The position numbers and the translations under genes were made by a program. From Datnioides undecimradiatus (lineage: Eukaryota; Chordata; Actinopteri; Lobotiformes; Datnioididae), in assembly GCA_008933995.1 (NCBI GenBank), contig WARS01000029.1:22318879-22382878 (forward strand): a stretch of 64,000 nucleotides of DNA. Reading direction: 5' to 3'. Positions 13,385 through 26,411 of this stretch are shown here, piece by piece. The notes beneath the pieces were generated by a model. That model was not told the DNA's origin and ran no database searches. It saw only the letters and a list, made by a program, of their open reading frames with translations. Each line of letters begins with the position of its first letter. The stretch's first letter is position 1.

Positions 13385-13505
13385 TATGCTTGCGTCGCGA
13401 GATCCCACATGGCCGGATCCCATCGTGCGGCGACTCCTCGTCTGCGCCATTTAACGCGCCCGCCCGTACGTCGGCTGGACAAGAACCCACCGGAGAGAGG
13501 GCTGT
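13385..13505. promoter_or_regulatory. Short CpG-rich patch
   Basis: GCGTCGCGAGATC, CGTGCGGCGACTCC and ACGCGCCCGCCCGTACGTCGG give a local CpG peak inside AT-richer DNA. The overlapping frames on both strands have no recognisable product. A regulatory role is only a suggestion from composition. Confidence 0.2.
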
Positions 13506-14247
13506 TTAATGCGAGAGCGACAGAAAAACGGCAGTCGTGACAGCTGCGTGCATGCCCAGCTTCAGCTGCAGAGAACGACTGAAACGTGAGTGGCACCATT
13601 TTTGGTACAAAGTAACCTCCTTGATTGCCTGCCACACAGTCAGGAAGCTACGCAGTCAGACATAGGAGACAGATGTCAGAGCAGAGCGTGTGTAGATGTT
13701 GAACACGAGCGGGCGGATGTCAGGAAAGTCGGGGTTTTTAAGAATCACGGTGCTGCACGCTGCATGCTTTGGATCGTTTTATATTAAAGTGCTTTCACAG
13801 GTTTTAATTCACATTATTTCAGCCAGCCACCAAAGTGCGGTGCTGTGGCGGCAATGGGAGAAAAACAGACTTTTGCTGGTTCATTAGCTAAATATTTGCT
13901 GAGCAAACAGCAAAGCAGCTACCACTCACAGGGCCCGCCGTTACAGCTTCTCTAAATGTGCAGAAGTTTTGGAAGAGCGTGAACTACAAATGAGCAGTAA
14001 ACAACGCAGCCTGGAAATGATCTTGGATTGAACTTTGCAGGGATTTTTATAGAGTTTGTACACTACACAGCAATAATGAAGTCATTCGGTTTGGGTAAAA
14101 ATTAAAATGGAAGTTGGCCATCAGGAAAAAAGTAATGGGATAGCTCTGAAGTCTAGAGCAGCACAGGCAGTAATGAAGAAAGAGATGTCCCTTGATTGTT
14201 AAGTGTATGCAGTAATGGTTGAATTTCTAACTTGCGCAATTACTCAT

Positions 14248-14330
14248 GCCCACCTTCTGGCCCGGGTTCAAATCTTGTCTCGGCCACTCATTACATGAAT
14301 CTTCCTGCGCAAATTAAGTAAGTAACAACC
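14248..14330 (+). mobile_element. Possible SINE head fragment
   Basis: GCCCGGGTTCAAATCTTGTC contains a box B-like core (GGTTCAAATCT). It is followed by a GTCTCGGCCAC segment that resembles the transition from tRNA head to SINE body. Box A is not recognisable, and the match is short enough that chance remains possible. Confidence 0.3.
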
Positions 14331-16817
14331 AAATCAATTAAATTGAAATAGATGTCCTGTTGTCTTTGCATTCCTGGAGTTCTTCAGTGAGATTTCCTTT
14401 GTGCTCGGCGCTGAACCGTCTTCCGTTATGACTCAGCAATACAAGGCGTCTCCCAGGAGGAGAAGTTTTGGAGACGAGACAATGCCTGCGTTTACCGATA
14501 AAGAGGCGTCGGCTGCCGTGCCGCACCTTCGTCGTTCCGGCTGTCAGCGGAGCTTTGCCTCTGTATCGGAATCTAAGAAGTGACTCCCCCACAAAAATCT
14601 GCACACAGCACAACAATCAGAGCTTGAGATGAGTGCCAATCATGTCAGCTTTCACGTGTGCAAAGGGGATAAAAAAAAAAAAACCCTCTGCTCTAACCAA
14701 CCTATCAGAACAGAGAGGCTGACAGGCAGACATAATCTCCCCAGGAGTCTGAGCTCTGCTGTGGATGACGGATAAGGGGAGGTGAGGGAGGGGGTTGATG
14801 GAGTGCTTGTGCAGGATAGATGGATGGCTGGGAGGATGGATGGATAGAGGGGAGGGGTGACAAGGGGGGAGGGTTAACACGGTGGACTGTACTCTAATGC
14901 TCTCATGCTTTTGATTGGAGATAACTAGTGTATGTGTAGTCATTTTGCAGAAACACATACACTGGGTTGGGAAAAAAAAAAAAGATACACCCACATACAC
15001 ACTTTCACACACTTGTCAGATAAGACAGCTTTGCATCAGGGATCACTGCTCACAAGCCTGAGACCAGTGAAATCCCGTTCGAAAATCCTGCTGCTATTGA
15101 TGCCAGCAGGGAGTCCTGCGAGCGCCTCGCCACGCGCCTACACTTTGTGTGTGATAGAACAAGCGAGGACTGTCATGGTCGATAAGGAGGGGCACTTTAT
15201 CTCTGGATCAAGCCTTATCCTGATGAAAACCAGTCATCTATGAGGGCACGCTGACATTTTATAGGCAGCAGTGGCTCTATACGGCACACCGTGGGACAGA
15301 TGCCGTTTCACAGCGGCGTTCCGGGGTTCATTTTGCCCTTGTTGCTGATGACAGCAAATGATCCCAGGAGGGCTGTTTGATATGCACATCTCAAACAACG
15401 TGTGCTACAAGTGTTTTTGTTTTTTTTTAATCTTCTGAAGACTCCCAGGCACGCGCTGTGCACTCGAGGTTATTCGACTTCAACTCACAACCTGTCGCTA
15501 ACCCCCTCACCCTCGTTGTTCCGGACTCGGCGTGTCATGCCCTCTGATAAAGCAGAAATGCCAAAGAAGTAAAACAAAGGTTGCTCAGCTTTGGATTCAT
15601 TTCACAACACGATACCGACGCATACATTTTAAAATATATTCTGTGGCATTTCTGTATCATACTTTAAAAAAAGAAGGAAGATAAAGATGTCAAAGAAAGG
15701 TCACCAACCGGGCTTGAATTTGTAATACTGAACACGAGACCAGCGTTTTCCACTGTATTCCTGTTGGAAATCCTTTATTTGCATTTCCTTGTTGCGAAAG
15801 TTAGCATTTAGCTTGATCGGTCGAGTGCCTGGAGAGTAGTTACCCTAAACTGCTGCACTGTTCTTGTGAGTGCACAGGCATTGTATTTTTATGGGTGAAT
15901 GCATCACACTTTATATTTATGTTTCTGCATATCCATTAATCTTATTTGCTAAAAGACGATTTACAAAACGAGCTGACGCTGTTTGTGCAACAGATGCAAC
16001 GGGTGCCTGTTTTTTGACGCGTGTTTGCATTTACTGAAATGGGAGCATGTTTAAATGTCAGGTGGACACTGAAGGGGAGCAGAAACTGCACCGCCTGATA
16101 AGTTGTGCTGACACGAAAGTTAAGAACCGAGTCTGCAAACACATTCGGATAAGTAGTGCCAGTGTATTCCCTTCGGTGGTTCAATATCTTATGTCTGTGT
16201 TGACGCCTGATAGAGGCAGATCATCCGAAATCGCACTGACTTTGTACACAGGAGTGTGGTTTGCAGAGAGGGATGCTTTTGACCTGTAGCCCTCATTCCC
16301 TCGACGCGGCACCAAGCACAGCTGTGGCAGTCAGGAGAGTTTAAAAATGTAATTTCCGGAAATAATGAACCAATTAAAATTAAATGCCACCCATAAACAC
16401 AGACTAATCTTCTCCTTATTTGCATTCTGTAATTTATTATTTCAAAGCACTCATCATAGCATGACTGAGTGGTTTCTGTGCTCGGTATCAGAGTCCCACA
16501 TTCTGTCTATCCATCTATGAATCTGCAAAACGAAATAAATATGAAATCTAACAGTGGAGTCTTTGTGTACAGTCGGGGCTAATTCTTGGCATATCTGTGA
16601 ATTTGTTAAAGTGCGATGCCCACGTTAAACCATGAATCTATGGCCGAGACCGTAAATCTGTCGAACAGCTGAGGTTCACTTAAATCTAATGACATTCACT
16701 CCGTTAGAGCATATCAATCTGTCAAATGGACTAAACAAACAGAAAATGGGATGGACGTTAAATAACCGAGTATCCTTTTAGTCCAAATCAATTAAGCAGA
16801 GCTTCATTTGAGCTAAT
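14331..16817. other. Intergenic stretch, no supported gene
   Basis: Apart from a GGATGGATGG-type simple patch (14815-14850) and short A runs, I see no repeat or coding signal. Frames reach 131 codons (14617-15012 minus), but that frame is Pro/Ser/His-rich because of the simple patch. Confidence 0.55.
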
Positions 16818-17012
16818 TAGGCGGCGGCGGCCAAAGGTTGGGGAAACAGGCGGGATAAGGTCGCCGGTTCGATCCCGTGACCGGCAGGAAAGGCCAAAGT
16901 GAAAGAGCAGCGCTTGCCCACCACAGTAGCGCCCTTGAGCCAGGCCCTCAACCCCGAGCTGCTCGATGGCCAATAGATCCGGCTGTGGTTTGTGGTTGTA
17001 CTGGGCGGCTTC
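16818..17012 (+). mobile_element. Degenerate tRNA-derived SINE (second family)
   Basis: Box B is intact as GGTTCGATCCC at 16866-16876, followed by a body with GACCGGCAGG, AGCAGCGCTTGCCC and CGCCCTTGAGCCAGGCCC. That layout is typical of a fish SINE family. Box A upstream is degraded (GGCCAAAGGTTGGGGAAACAGG). The 3' part decays into unrelated-looking sequence near 17012. It is not a functional tRNA gene: no acceptor stem pairs around the box B arm. Confidence 0.6.
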
Positions 17013-17049
17013 CAAGTTTCAATCTGTGAAACTCAGTGAATATTATCAG

Positions 17050-17460
17050 GCTGCTCCTCAGAAACATTGCAGTGAATAAAGAAAGGCAACTTGTTCTCAC
17101 TCCTATACTGTCAGATATCGATGTTTTGTCACTCAGGCATCTCATACAGAGAAACAAGTTAGCCTTTATCATCCCACGAAAGCCTGTTCACCAGTAAGCC
17201 TTGTTGATCTGTGCTTAATGGTGTAAAACAGTCAGTTTGGTCAGGTTTAGGTTTAGATTTACACCAAAACTCATATAATTTAGTTCAAGCAACATAACTA
17301 CTTCATTAGGTTTAGAAAATATGACACAGCGCAGACATGAAAAGCAGTTTCCTGGGTAAAAGGCATGTGTCAAACCAGTCAAACAGACTTTGTGGGTATT
17401 AATTCATCACCTGACTTGATGTAAGTGTCTAATACAGCATCCGATGGGTTCATAGTGTTG
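17050..17460. repeat. Possible dispersed repeat with GGTTTAGGTTTAG-type words
   Basis: The segment contains GGTTTAGGTTTAG and TTAGGTTTAG words separated by CAACATAACTACTTCA. This resembles a common fish repeat in which such words alternate with CAAAACCACTTGG-like segments. No terminal structures or coding matches were seen. Confidence 0.3.
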
Positions 17461-19386
17461 ATATTTGAAGGTCTCTCACAAGACTGGTTACAGAATACCT
17501 TGTCCTTCTGTGTGGGAATGAGAAAGGTCGATGAAGGTTAAATCGGAATTCATCTAAACAACTTAATTAATGCCTGAATGTAGCTGCTTTACGCCTGTAA
17601 TGCTAGGACAACGATTTAATAATCCATGATGATGTTCTCTGATTGATAGAATCAGATTCACTTCACTGAGCCAGATCTACTGAGAACAAACGAGCTGAAC
17701 TGTGCCTGAAGGCACTTTGGTTGTCGGTCGTGGCGCAGCCCATTGAAAACGCATGGAGCACCAACACCCTGACCGCCCTACTCAATGGATTTGCCGATGA
17801 TGCCTTCTACCCCTTCTCCAATAGTTCAAATTGAGCTGTAGACTTAGCTTCAACACAGCGGAGGAGGTCCCGAGGTCTCGCCATACCTCCAAAACTTTGT
17901 AAGAGTGCAGGGATTGATGTATCGCTGCGCAAGGTGACTACTCTGAAGAAGATGGGCGCCACTTTTATATGAGGGACGAGACGTGCCCTTATGATTGCAC
18001 CTTAGATTTATCAGTTACGACCTAAACTCTAAACCACCAATATCGACAGTGCCATTAGCTTCCTCTGGTTCTGAGCTGATATAAGAGCAGTGGTAAAATC
18101 GAAAGTGCAGACAGATTTGTATATTCGGCTGAGGAACTCGAGCTAATGAGGGATTTGAATGAAGTCAAACTGCGCTGAAGTTTCCCGCATTTGATCGGCG
18201 ACTCAACACTTCCATCGTCTCGGACCATGACATTCACCCGGTGCAAAGATTGCCTTGTTTCCACGAGCCGCCTGCGCCACGCTGCAAAGTAAATCACGGC
18301 CGCTGTAGACCATTACCTCCGGTCATCTCCCAGCGTTCCTTGATACGGAGATGAAAGCCAAGAGTGCTTTCCAGGGGATTTGAATTATTAAATAGCAACA
18401 TGAAATCTAATTCAGAGTGATAAATGAAATTACATTAAATTAGAGGCTGAGAATATGCGGTCCAATTGTTGCTTGGAGGGTATAGAAGTAATAGTGTGTG
18501 TGAGTGAGTGAATGTGTGTGGGGGTGTGTTTTGATGAATGTATACATCTCTATAGCTATGGCTGTAGGCCTGAGTGTGCTCCAGAACATGGCCAACTCAC
18601 CGGCATTGACTACCCCTCGACAAGACAAAGGCCGGCCCTTTCACCTTTGTGCCTGTGGTATAGAGGTCTGTCGAGAAACCTATAATTGTATCCCCTCTCA
18701 AAGAACAGGCGCGCTCCTGGAAACATACAGATTCTATATTCTCTATTCACATGGGAAACAAAGCGGATTAGAGGTGCTCAGGGGTTTCTAATAATTGCAG
18801 AGATTGTTTCTTTAAACCTGAGCAAAAGCTGCCAGATCTCTTATCTGCAGACTTCTGGTTCCAACCTGCAGACTTTAGAAAAGGAAAAAAAAGACATGCC
18901 CATTAATCAAGTGTGACTCAAACTCTGCAACTTCACTGGTACCATTTATTTCTTTTTTCCTGTTCCTAGATGTGCTGTTATACCATCCTCCTGTCAAAAG
19001 AAAACGCAGACAGTCGGGGGTGGACATGCCATCTGGAGTAGCGTGAGCTTTCCCTGTGGGACAGTCAACCTGTGAGACTAGCAACAGTGATAAGATTAAA
19101 AAATAAACAAATAAATAAATCCCACGCCGTTTGATTCGGCTTTAGAGGGACCGGCCGCCTCCGTACAGGTGCGTGCGGATTCGTGTCTAAGGTGTCCATC
19201 TCTCTGTGAGAACTGTGATATCTAGCTTAGATTTAAACTCAGTCTATATTCACTGATCATTGTCAGTCATTTAGTAATTAATAATTTAATAATATTTATC
19301 ACGTTTTAGTCAATGAAAAGTCCTCAATGAAACTGTTTTCTCTCTTTAAACTAATATAATAACTAATATACATAAATATTTATTAA

Positions 19387-19418
19387 TTATTATTATTATT
19401 ATCATCATCATCATCATG
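19387..19418. repeat. (TTA)n(TCA)n compound microsatellite
   Basis: Several TTA units are followed by about six TCA units within an AT-rich stretch (19255-19440). Confidence 0.9.
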
Positions 19419-22020
19419 TATGTCTCATTTAAGTTAATGTCAGGACCTACGGTTAGCTAACTTGACTGATGGCGAACTCCATGCTATTAAAGCCACTTTG
19501 ACTCTTCAGATTGGTTGTAATCATCCCACCACATTTTGCAAAATTATAAATAATACATGTTTTTGTGTAGAGGCCGTCATGCTGTCGTCATTAACTCACT
19601 GCTGGTTGTTTGGGACCGCCTGCGCTTTGAGGAATCTGCGCACATCACGTCACATTTTAGTCCCATTCCATCAATAAAAACACTAAAAGTCACAAACAAA
19701 GCTGGTTTCCTCACGTGTTTGTGGGTGTGTTTACATAAAAAAGAGTGGTGGCTACGCCAAAAAGTGTGACAGATTGGCCTAGAGCTGCACACTTCTCACA
19801 TAAAACCACAATCTGCAGCAGAAATGAGTAAGGGAAACTTAAAGTCTGTAAAGTAAATTATCAGGCTTATCAAAAGCACTGCTTCATCATTAATGCCTGA
19901 GTGGATCTGATTATAATTGCATTTGTTTGTTCCATGAAACTAAAGTGTTCTGACGATCTTAGCGGTATCATTTCGGCTTTAACCCCGGCAGTGTTAAACA
20001 GTCTGGAGAGCAAATATGAAACAAAAATAAAAACAAATCAAAGCGATGAGCAGGCTCACTTTCATATCAAGTGCAAGGCTTTAGAGCTTCGATTAGTCTC
20101 TGTTGTGGGGTGATAAAATGGCCGATTCACTCACAGCCTACATGAAAGGATGCCGTGTAGTAATGCGTGGAGTCTGCAGGATGCACAACTCCGACGTGCC
20201 GCTCCTGCATCACACGGGTCCAGAGGCTGACGCAGATCAGTCAGTCCATCCGACCAGAATGTGTATCTCTCATATAAAAATCATTTTTTAGGGTTTAGAA
20301 GGTCTCTGAACACTCTCACCCTCCTAACGTACCCTCCCATGATCGGCGCGCCGAACTCCACGGGAGCTTCTACCGCCATCTGATGCCATTTTCAAAGGGG
20401 ATTGATCGGTCAGTAGGCAATGATTTACACGAGTTGATCTCTTATCTGGAACATAACCTGCTCCAGAGCAGGTTGGGTGGGCAGCTACTACGAGTTACCA
20501 TGGTGATCAACCCTGGTAAAAGATGTACCGTCGTCATAACCTGAAAGCCCAGCGTCTGTTTGGCGTGATTCATTTTCAGGAGCATCCTGTATGAAGAGGG
20601 CTTTTTAGATCTACACTAATATTGTTATTCATCACTTCATGTTGGTGAACATCAATATCGAAGAACGTCAAGCGCGCACGCCGGAACTGATGAAAAGGCA
20701 CAAAATGAGTCCAATCAAGCAAACCGATGTGCACTGTCGAGGACACTATAGGGCCGCTGTATGGCCATTAGCAGCATGTGCTTGCAAGAGGCTGCAGTCG
20801 ACATTACCCGCTTACAATACCGGGTTTGATGCGAGTAATCCCATTGATCATTCATTCCTTCTCAGCTTCAGAGAACCCCTCGGCTCGCACGGATCTCTGA
20901 GCCGCTGGAGCACGATGTGGCAAATGTGACAGTTCCTCTACAGAAGAAACAAAAGCCTCTCAGTTCTGTGAATGCGAATGATATGCGACTATAACAAGAG
21001 CAGCGGATAATAATGGAAAAAAGGCCGGTGACGCGGCCTCCTGTGTGGTTTGCGGAGACGTCCTGTGGCATGTAATATGCACCATCAGGAATGATTTCGC
21101 TCGGCGATGTCTCGCCAGCTATGGAAGCAATTTGGATCAACAAGTGAAATTGAAGAGGCAGACAGGCCTCCGTCTGTTGTGGTGTGCAATTCCCTTTTTC
21201 AGCAATCAATTTTAAATTGCAGTCGTTTCAAATTGAGCCACTGTTCTAATTTCCAGCACAACCAGTGGTTACATGTGTCTAAGCTTTCCTTTTCACAACC
21301 CGCCTGCAAAACAAATAATGACTGCACGGTTTGGCGCTCCTTCGTGAATTAGAGCCTCCATCTCATCAGCGAAGTTTTCCCCCCAATGCATGTGTGAGTG
21401 CAGAACCTTTGGACATGAAGTTACACGACATAAATGGTTGAATAGGGGTTTTTCTTTATGTCGTGTTAAAGTCCTGGTTTCTTTCCTGGAGGTTTGGTGA
21501 AGACTCTGCCACGTGCTTCTCACATCGAGGCAAAGTGGCGGGTCAGGTTCGATCAGTCAACCTCTTTGCTAACGAAGGCTCGGTTAAACCCCATTAGTAG
21601 CGTTTGCGTTAATATTTCCAGTTGGTTCGCTAGTTCTTTAATCACGATTGATGGTTCATGAGCCAAAGATGCAGATTAGTCTGTGAGCGGTACGTATGTG
21701 TTGCTTTATGTGTTGTTTCAGGAACAAGCCAGTATCGCCCGTCTCTGCACTGCCATCATAGAAGTACAGCACAAAGTAAAGTAAAGACAGCTTGTCTATG
21801 CTCCCTAACTTGCCACGGTGTAAGCGCTGTGCTTCTCATGCACCCTCTGATTTCTTACATCACATTTCTATTACACTTTGTTCAGTGTGTGTCCACGGCT
21901 TCAGCGGGAGAGCAGAATCTGTGAGATGCCTGTGATCGGCCAGTGTGGTTAAATTTTTTATGCCGTAAGGCCACTGGAGACGGTAGTGGAGTCTACACTG
22001 GAAGCTTCCGGATGTATTTC

Positions 22021-22023
<3 letters not shown>

Positions 22024-22070
<47 letters not shown>
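22024..22070. repeat. (CA)n microsatellite, about 23 perfect units
   Basis: This is the longest uninterrupted dinucleotide run in the window and a likely polymorphic marker. It produces spurious Thr/His and Val/Cys frames on the two strands. Confidence 0.97.
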
Positions 22071-22072
<2 letters not shown>

Positions 22073-24119
22073 TTGAAATTTCCTCTGAAATTAACTTCAC
22101 AACATTGATCTTTTGCATTTTTATGCATCCAGCAAGCTCGCCTCTCTTCTAATTTTGTGAAAATTGACTTGAGAAACCACACGGGCTGCGGTTAATTCAT
22201 CAATTAGCCACACGAGGTTGACACGCGCTGCACTCGTAACCTTCATCACATATGTACATGTTATCTTACACACAGGAAGGTCAAACCATATTGCGTTACA
22301 ACCCAGTATCTCCAACCAGGCTGCAATAAAACATGACTTTAGACTTTTGAATTGCATGTTGTGTCCAAATGCATGGACAGCTGGTGTAGTATGAACAGGA
22401 AGATAAGCGATGTTTGGAGGAGGACAGGGTGGAACATCTTCTGTGACCGTTGACTTGCTCAAGAGCTTGTTCTCAACCTACACACCTGTGTATTAACGTC
22501 CACCTGTTGGCTTTTCTCAAGGTTTCAACCACTTGTCGCGTCGTCTCTCGTTAGATGGCGGTGGCTCAGCTGTCGTGGGTGTAGATTGGTTGACATCACG
22601 TGGTCTGAGAGGGGAACACGAGTGAAGTGAAAAGCAGGTGTTTGGGTGTGGGAAAATGTTCTTTGGCATCTCGAATGACCTTTCTGACCTCTGACCTCGG
22701 CCCCCTTGTTTTGCTCCGTCGTTCACAGGCAGCTGATGTCGTCTGCTCCTGAGCGTTTAGACACTTGGCCGCAGCGTTTGCCGTTTAACTGCTCTCTACG
22801 GTCGTCTGCGCGCGATGTGTGTACGCTTCATTTGCCGCTAACCTGGAAATTCGAGCCAAACATGTCAAAACATTTCCACGGCTCCATTTACCGCCCGCGA
22901 ATTTACCTTCGCTTGGAAGTGGACGGCGGTGTCACATGATCGTCTGCGCGCTGCCTACTGTACATGTGCTCAGTGGGCTGTGTGTTTCCAGTTTTACCAC
23001 CACACTGTGAGTCAGAAGCTGCTCCATCTGCTGTAGATCCATTAAACAAACAGACCATATTAATTGCATAGATTCGACAGCTCTTGAGAACACGCCGCGT
23101 TTGATTTCCTTTGGCGTATACCACCGGCCTAGCACGCGCATACATCCGAGCTGCTTTTGATCTGTACTACGCTTCCTAGAGGGCAGGTGAGTCATTCAGC
23201 CTACCGTCTGTACGTATGCGTATTTCTGTGTCTGGCTCCTGTGCAGTTTTTTGTTTTTTTTTTAATGCCCTTTCTCTTCAACCTTCATATGCCCACCTGA
23301 GGGAAGAGGCCTTACCACAGGGTGGGGATCAATGAACTGCTGTGTTGTGCTCAGCCAGCGTAGGATCTTATTTAGAAGCCCTCCAGGTGGGTAGGATCAG
23401 TGGCGCGCAGAGGGAGAGAGGCAAAGCCAGCATCCATTATTTATTTCCTCATTTAACACTGGCAGCAGGTTCCTCACCCACTTTTATTTGCTCAAAGACT
23501 AGTGGGGTGCGGGGTTAATTCTCCAAAGGGGTTAATATTGGGAACATAATTGGATTCCTGCACCCGGACAGATGGGAGTTGCAAAGATAAGGGATGTGTT
23601 GTAAACACACTAAGCCCTGTCGCTGATAAAAGATCTATTTGCAGTGCTTGGTCTTTTGCTATAATGTCAGTGCATGCCAGAACAGGGCGGCCCGGTGAAG
23701 CTTATTGATCTGCCATGACTTCCTCAATTAGAGGAACGAAGAATTAGTCCTTGCCAATAAAACATAACTTATTGTCTTCGCCACTGGTGCCCGACCCACC
23801 TGTCCATCCTGCCGTCCATCGCTCTTCTTCCTCTTATCTGGCCAAAACCCAGGGTCTGCTCTAATGAGAGCTTAAGAGCGAGCTGCTTTGTGCTGTTAGA
23901 GATAAAACTCCTCAGAAAGAAAAATAGGACTTCCTCAAGGTAAAATGTGGAACTTCAGTGACAGCTGCGTCTGTATCTGGGATGGTTTTATATAGAACTT
24001 TATACGCCGTGATGGTGCTTAGAGGAGGTGTTTCAGGTGAAGCACAGTAAAACTTTAGTATCTCGCCTCTATTCCCTGACATTCAAAGCGGGAGGGAATC
24101 ATTTCGCCGCACTGTGAGC

Positions 24120-24300
24120 TGACCTCTTAAGTAACACCAAATTTCAATGTGTCATTTCACATTCTCATTAGAACAAATCCATGTAAGATAATGGACTCAT
24201 TGAGCAGCTGATCAAAACATAAATGCAGCGCAATTACGGCAGCCTCTAGCATCACATTAACTGTACATTAACCTTGCAAATACCCTTAATTAACTGTGCG
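24120..24300. promoter_or_regulatory. Candidate enhancer block
   Basis: The block contains GCTGATCAAAAC (a TCF/LEF-like core), GCAATTACGG, ACATTAACTGTACATTAACC and CCTTAATTAACTG, with no microsatellite or transposon signature. It has the unique, moderately AT-rich look of conserved enhancers in developmental gene deserts. No conservation evidence is available here. Confidence 0.2.
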
Positions 24301-26360
24301 GAGCGGATGCGGAGTGCATCAAAATTCCACGACGGGCTTACATCTAACATTCAAAGTGGAGCAAGAAATGCCAACGCAAAACACACACCTGATCGCAGAC
24401 GCTAAGCTGCAGGTAAGTCAAATTAAAATTTTAGGTATATTTGCTTTTGGAGCATTAGCGCACGCGCGCTGTTTATTTAGCGTAGCCGTCTGAGACCGTG
24501 CAAGGCTCCTGAATAACTGCTTTACAATTAAAATAGCTGCTTCCGTGTCGGGGAATTCCTCTAAACGTGCAGCTTTTGCATCGCCTAAAGGGCCGGTGCT
24601 CGACAACTCCCTTTACTGGGATCCCGCAACTAAAAATGCTAAATGATCTGTTATTAAAATACTTTGCCCATGATAATCACCACCACTGCCCCGAATGCTT
24701 GAGCAGTTGCCGTTAAACTTTTAAGCTCTAATTAAAAAATAGAAAAGAAGAAGAAGAAGGAGAAGAAATGCATTCAGCTGCTGCGCCCCCAGGGATGAAA
24801 TCTGTCTTCTATTCTGTTGTAAATTGAGCACACCTAGCAGCTCACTGCAGAATAATCAGGAATTAGGGGATAAATGCAGCAACTGTGAAGAGTAATACGA
24901 GCCTGCATTGCTCTTGCACCCTGAGTTTATAAAGCCCCCCCACTCCACCCCAAGCTTGTGGCTATGCTTCTCTGTTTGAATGCCGGATTTAAAAGTCTCT
25001 GGAGAAGCACAGTGGGTGAGTAAGAAGTGTTTTTATGTCATGCTATAAGCTTCCACTCAAGATATTTTCTCCCCTTTTAGATGCCTGCCTTTTTTTTTTT
25101 TTTTTCCATCTCTGAATGCATGTGAATTGTGCTTTGAAATAGCACAGAGGGAGTGTGAAGTTCCTGATTGCCGCGTAATAAATGAGAGGGAGAAACACTT
25201 GCGGTGCCTCATGCTTTGACAAGTAATTAAGGGCAACTGTGCCACAGCAGACACCGAATGGTAGCCAAATATTACAAATAAACAAACTTGGGCACATTTT
25301 TTAAAACTATTACCATATTTGCTGCAACTGCTACTTGTTTCTTTCGGGTTCATGAATAACAATTCACAGTCTGTTTTTAAGAGGGTGCAGCATGATATAC
25401 AGCATTCCCATACCGTACCCTTTGTCACTCCCGCCGCAGTGAGTATCAGCACTATTTACGGCCTTTATATTTAATCTGCGGCTTTCCAGGGCCTGTATCA
25501 GGCTCTGGTGTGAAGGTGAGGGACACGGAGGAGGCCACGGCCACCCCATCCGCCCCCTTGCATGTCCTTCAGCAGATGGCGTTAACCCCCGGTGCTGACA
25601 ACAGCCGTCACAGCAGCTCTGGACGGCCTCGCTGAAAATTGAGTGTCAGGTATTTACTTGAGCGGATTAAGCAGTGGCCAGAAGATTGTACGGGTTATTT
25701 CTTTAATCCTGGCAATTCTGCTCCAGTGTTACTGTCCTTCACCGCCATGTAAACACGACCACAAGCCGTCTGGACCACACACTTTTTGTATTGCCGCTGT
25801 GTTTCCTCCCACAGCGGCGGACATGCCGTGGCAGGTAACTCTCTATTATGTTGCCTCGCTGCATTGTTGCAAAAGGTTACAGTGTAAAGAAACACATTTC
25901 GTCACTCCTGCTGCTGCAAAGTGCTATTTGCTATCAGAGTTCGCTCTAAACCTTATAATGCACCTGGATATTTACACGTGAGCCGAGACTGTTTCCAGAA
26001 TTTCAATCAGACGCCGGTTATGAGTGGTTTATGAAAGACACAGCATCTAATTTATAGAGCAGCTCATTACAGTTACGCTAGACACACCACTGAAACTAAC
26101 ACACCTGTTCTCAGGGACAGGGATCTTCAGCAACGGGACTTAACGACTTCATCTTGCCTCCCCATTGATTTTACCCAGTAACCCAGCTGATTACCGTTAT
26201 GCATCTGCGGTTACGTTGCCCACAGGAAGCGCTAAAAGGTAATGTAGCATGCTCTGTCAGCCAGATAAATAAAAAAATAAAGCTCATCGGGAGCAAACTA
26301 CTGTCAAGCATGTGCATTCCCAACAGAAATAATGAGAAGGAAAAACAGAAAAATAAACTT

Positions 26361-26411
26361 TTTTGTTTGTTTGTTTGTTTCTTCTGCCGTACAAGCGCTT
26401 TTTTTTTTTTT
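26361..26411. repeat. (TTTG)n and poly-T
   Basis: About five TTTG units (26361-26380) and a T run of about 13 (26399-26411) are separated by CTTCTGCCGTACAAGCGC. Confidence 0.9.

Larger units (their letters stand above)
5113..14247. other. Intergenic stretch, no supported gene
   Basis: The stretch contains A/T runs near 5940, 6459, 7581, 8807 and 11923, the poly-A at 9542, and the candidate regulatory blocks at 7830-8420 and 8630-8770. The CpG patch at 13385 lies near the right end. No open frame has a recognisable domain. AT-rich unique sequence with TTTAAAT words (9160-9190) is the most enhancer-like remainder. Confidence 0.6.

Noticed and set aside
16818-16880. Apparent tRNA gene around GGTTCGATCCC
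   Set aside because: Box A is degraded and a SINE body follows. Not a functional tRNA.
22024-22070. Possible CRISPR-like or minisatellite array
   Set aside because: It is a plain CA dinucleotide microsatellite. No repeat-spacer arrays occur anywhere in the window.
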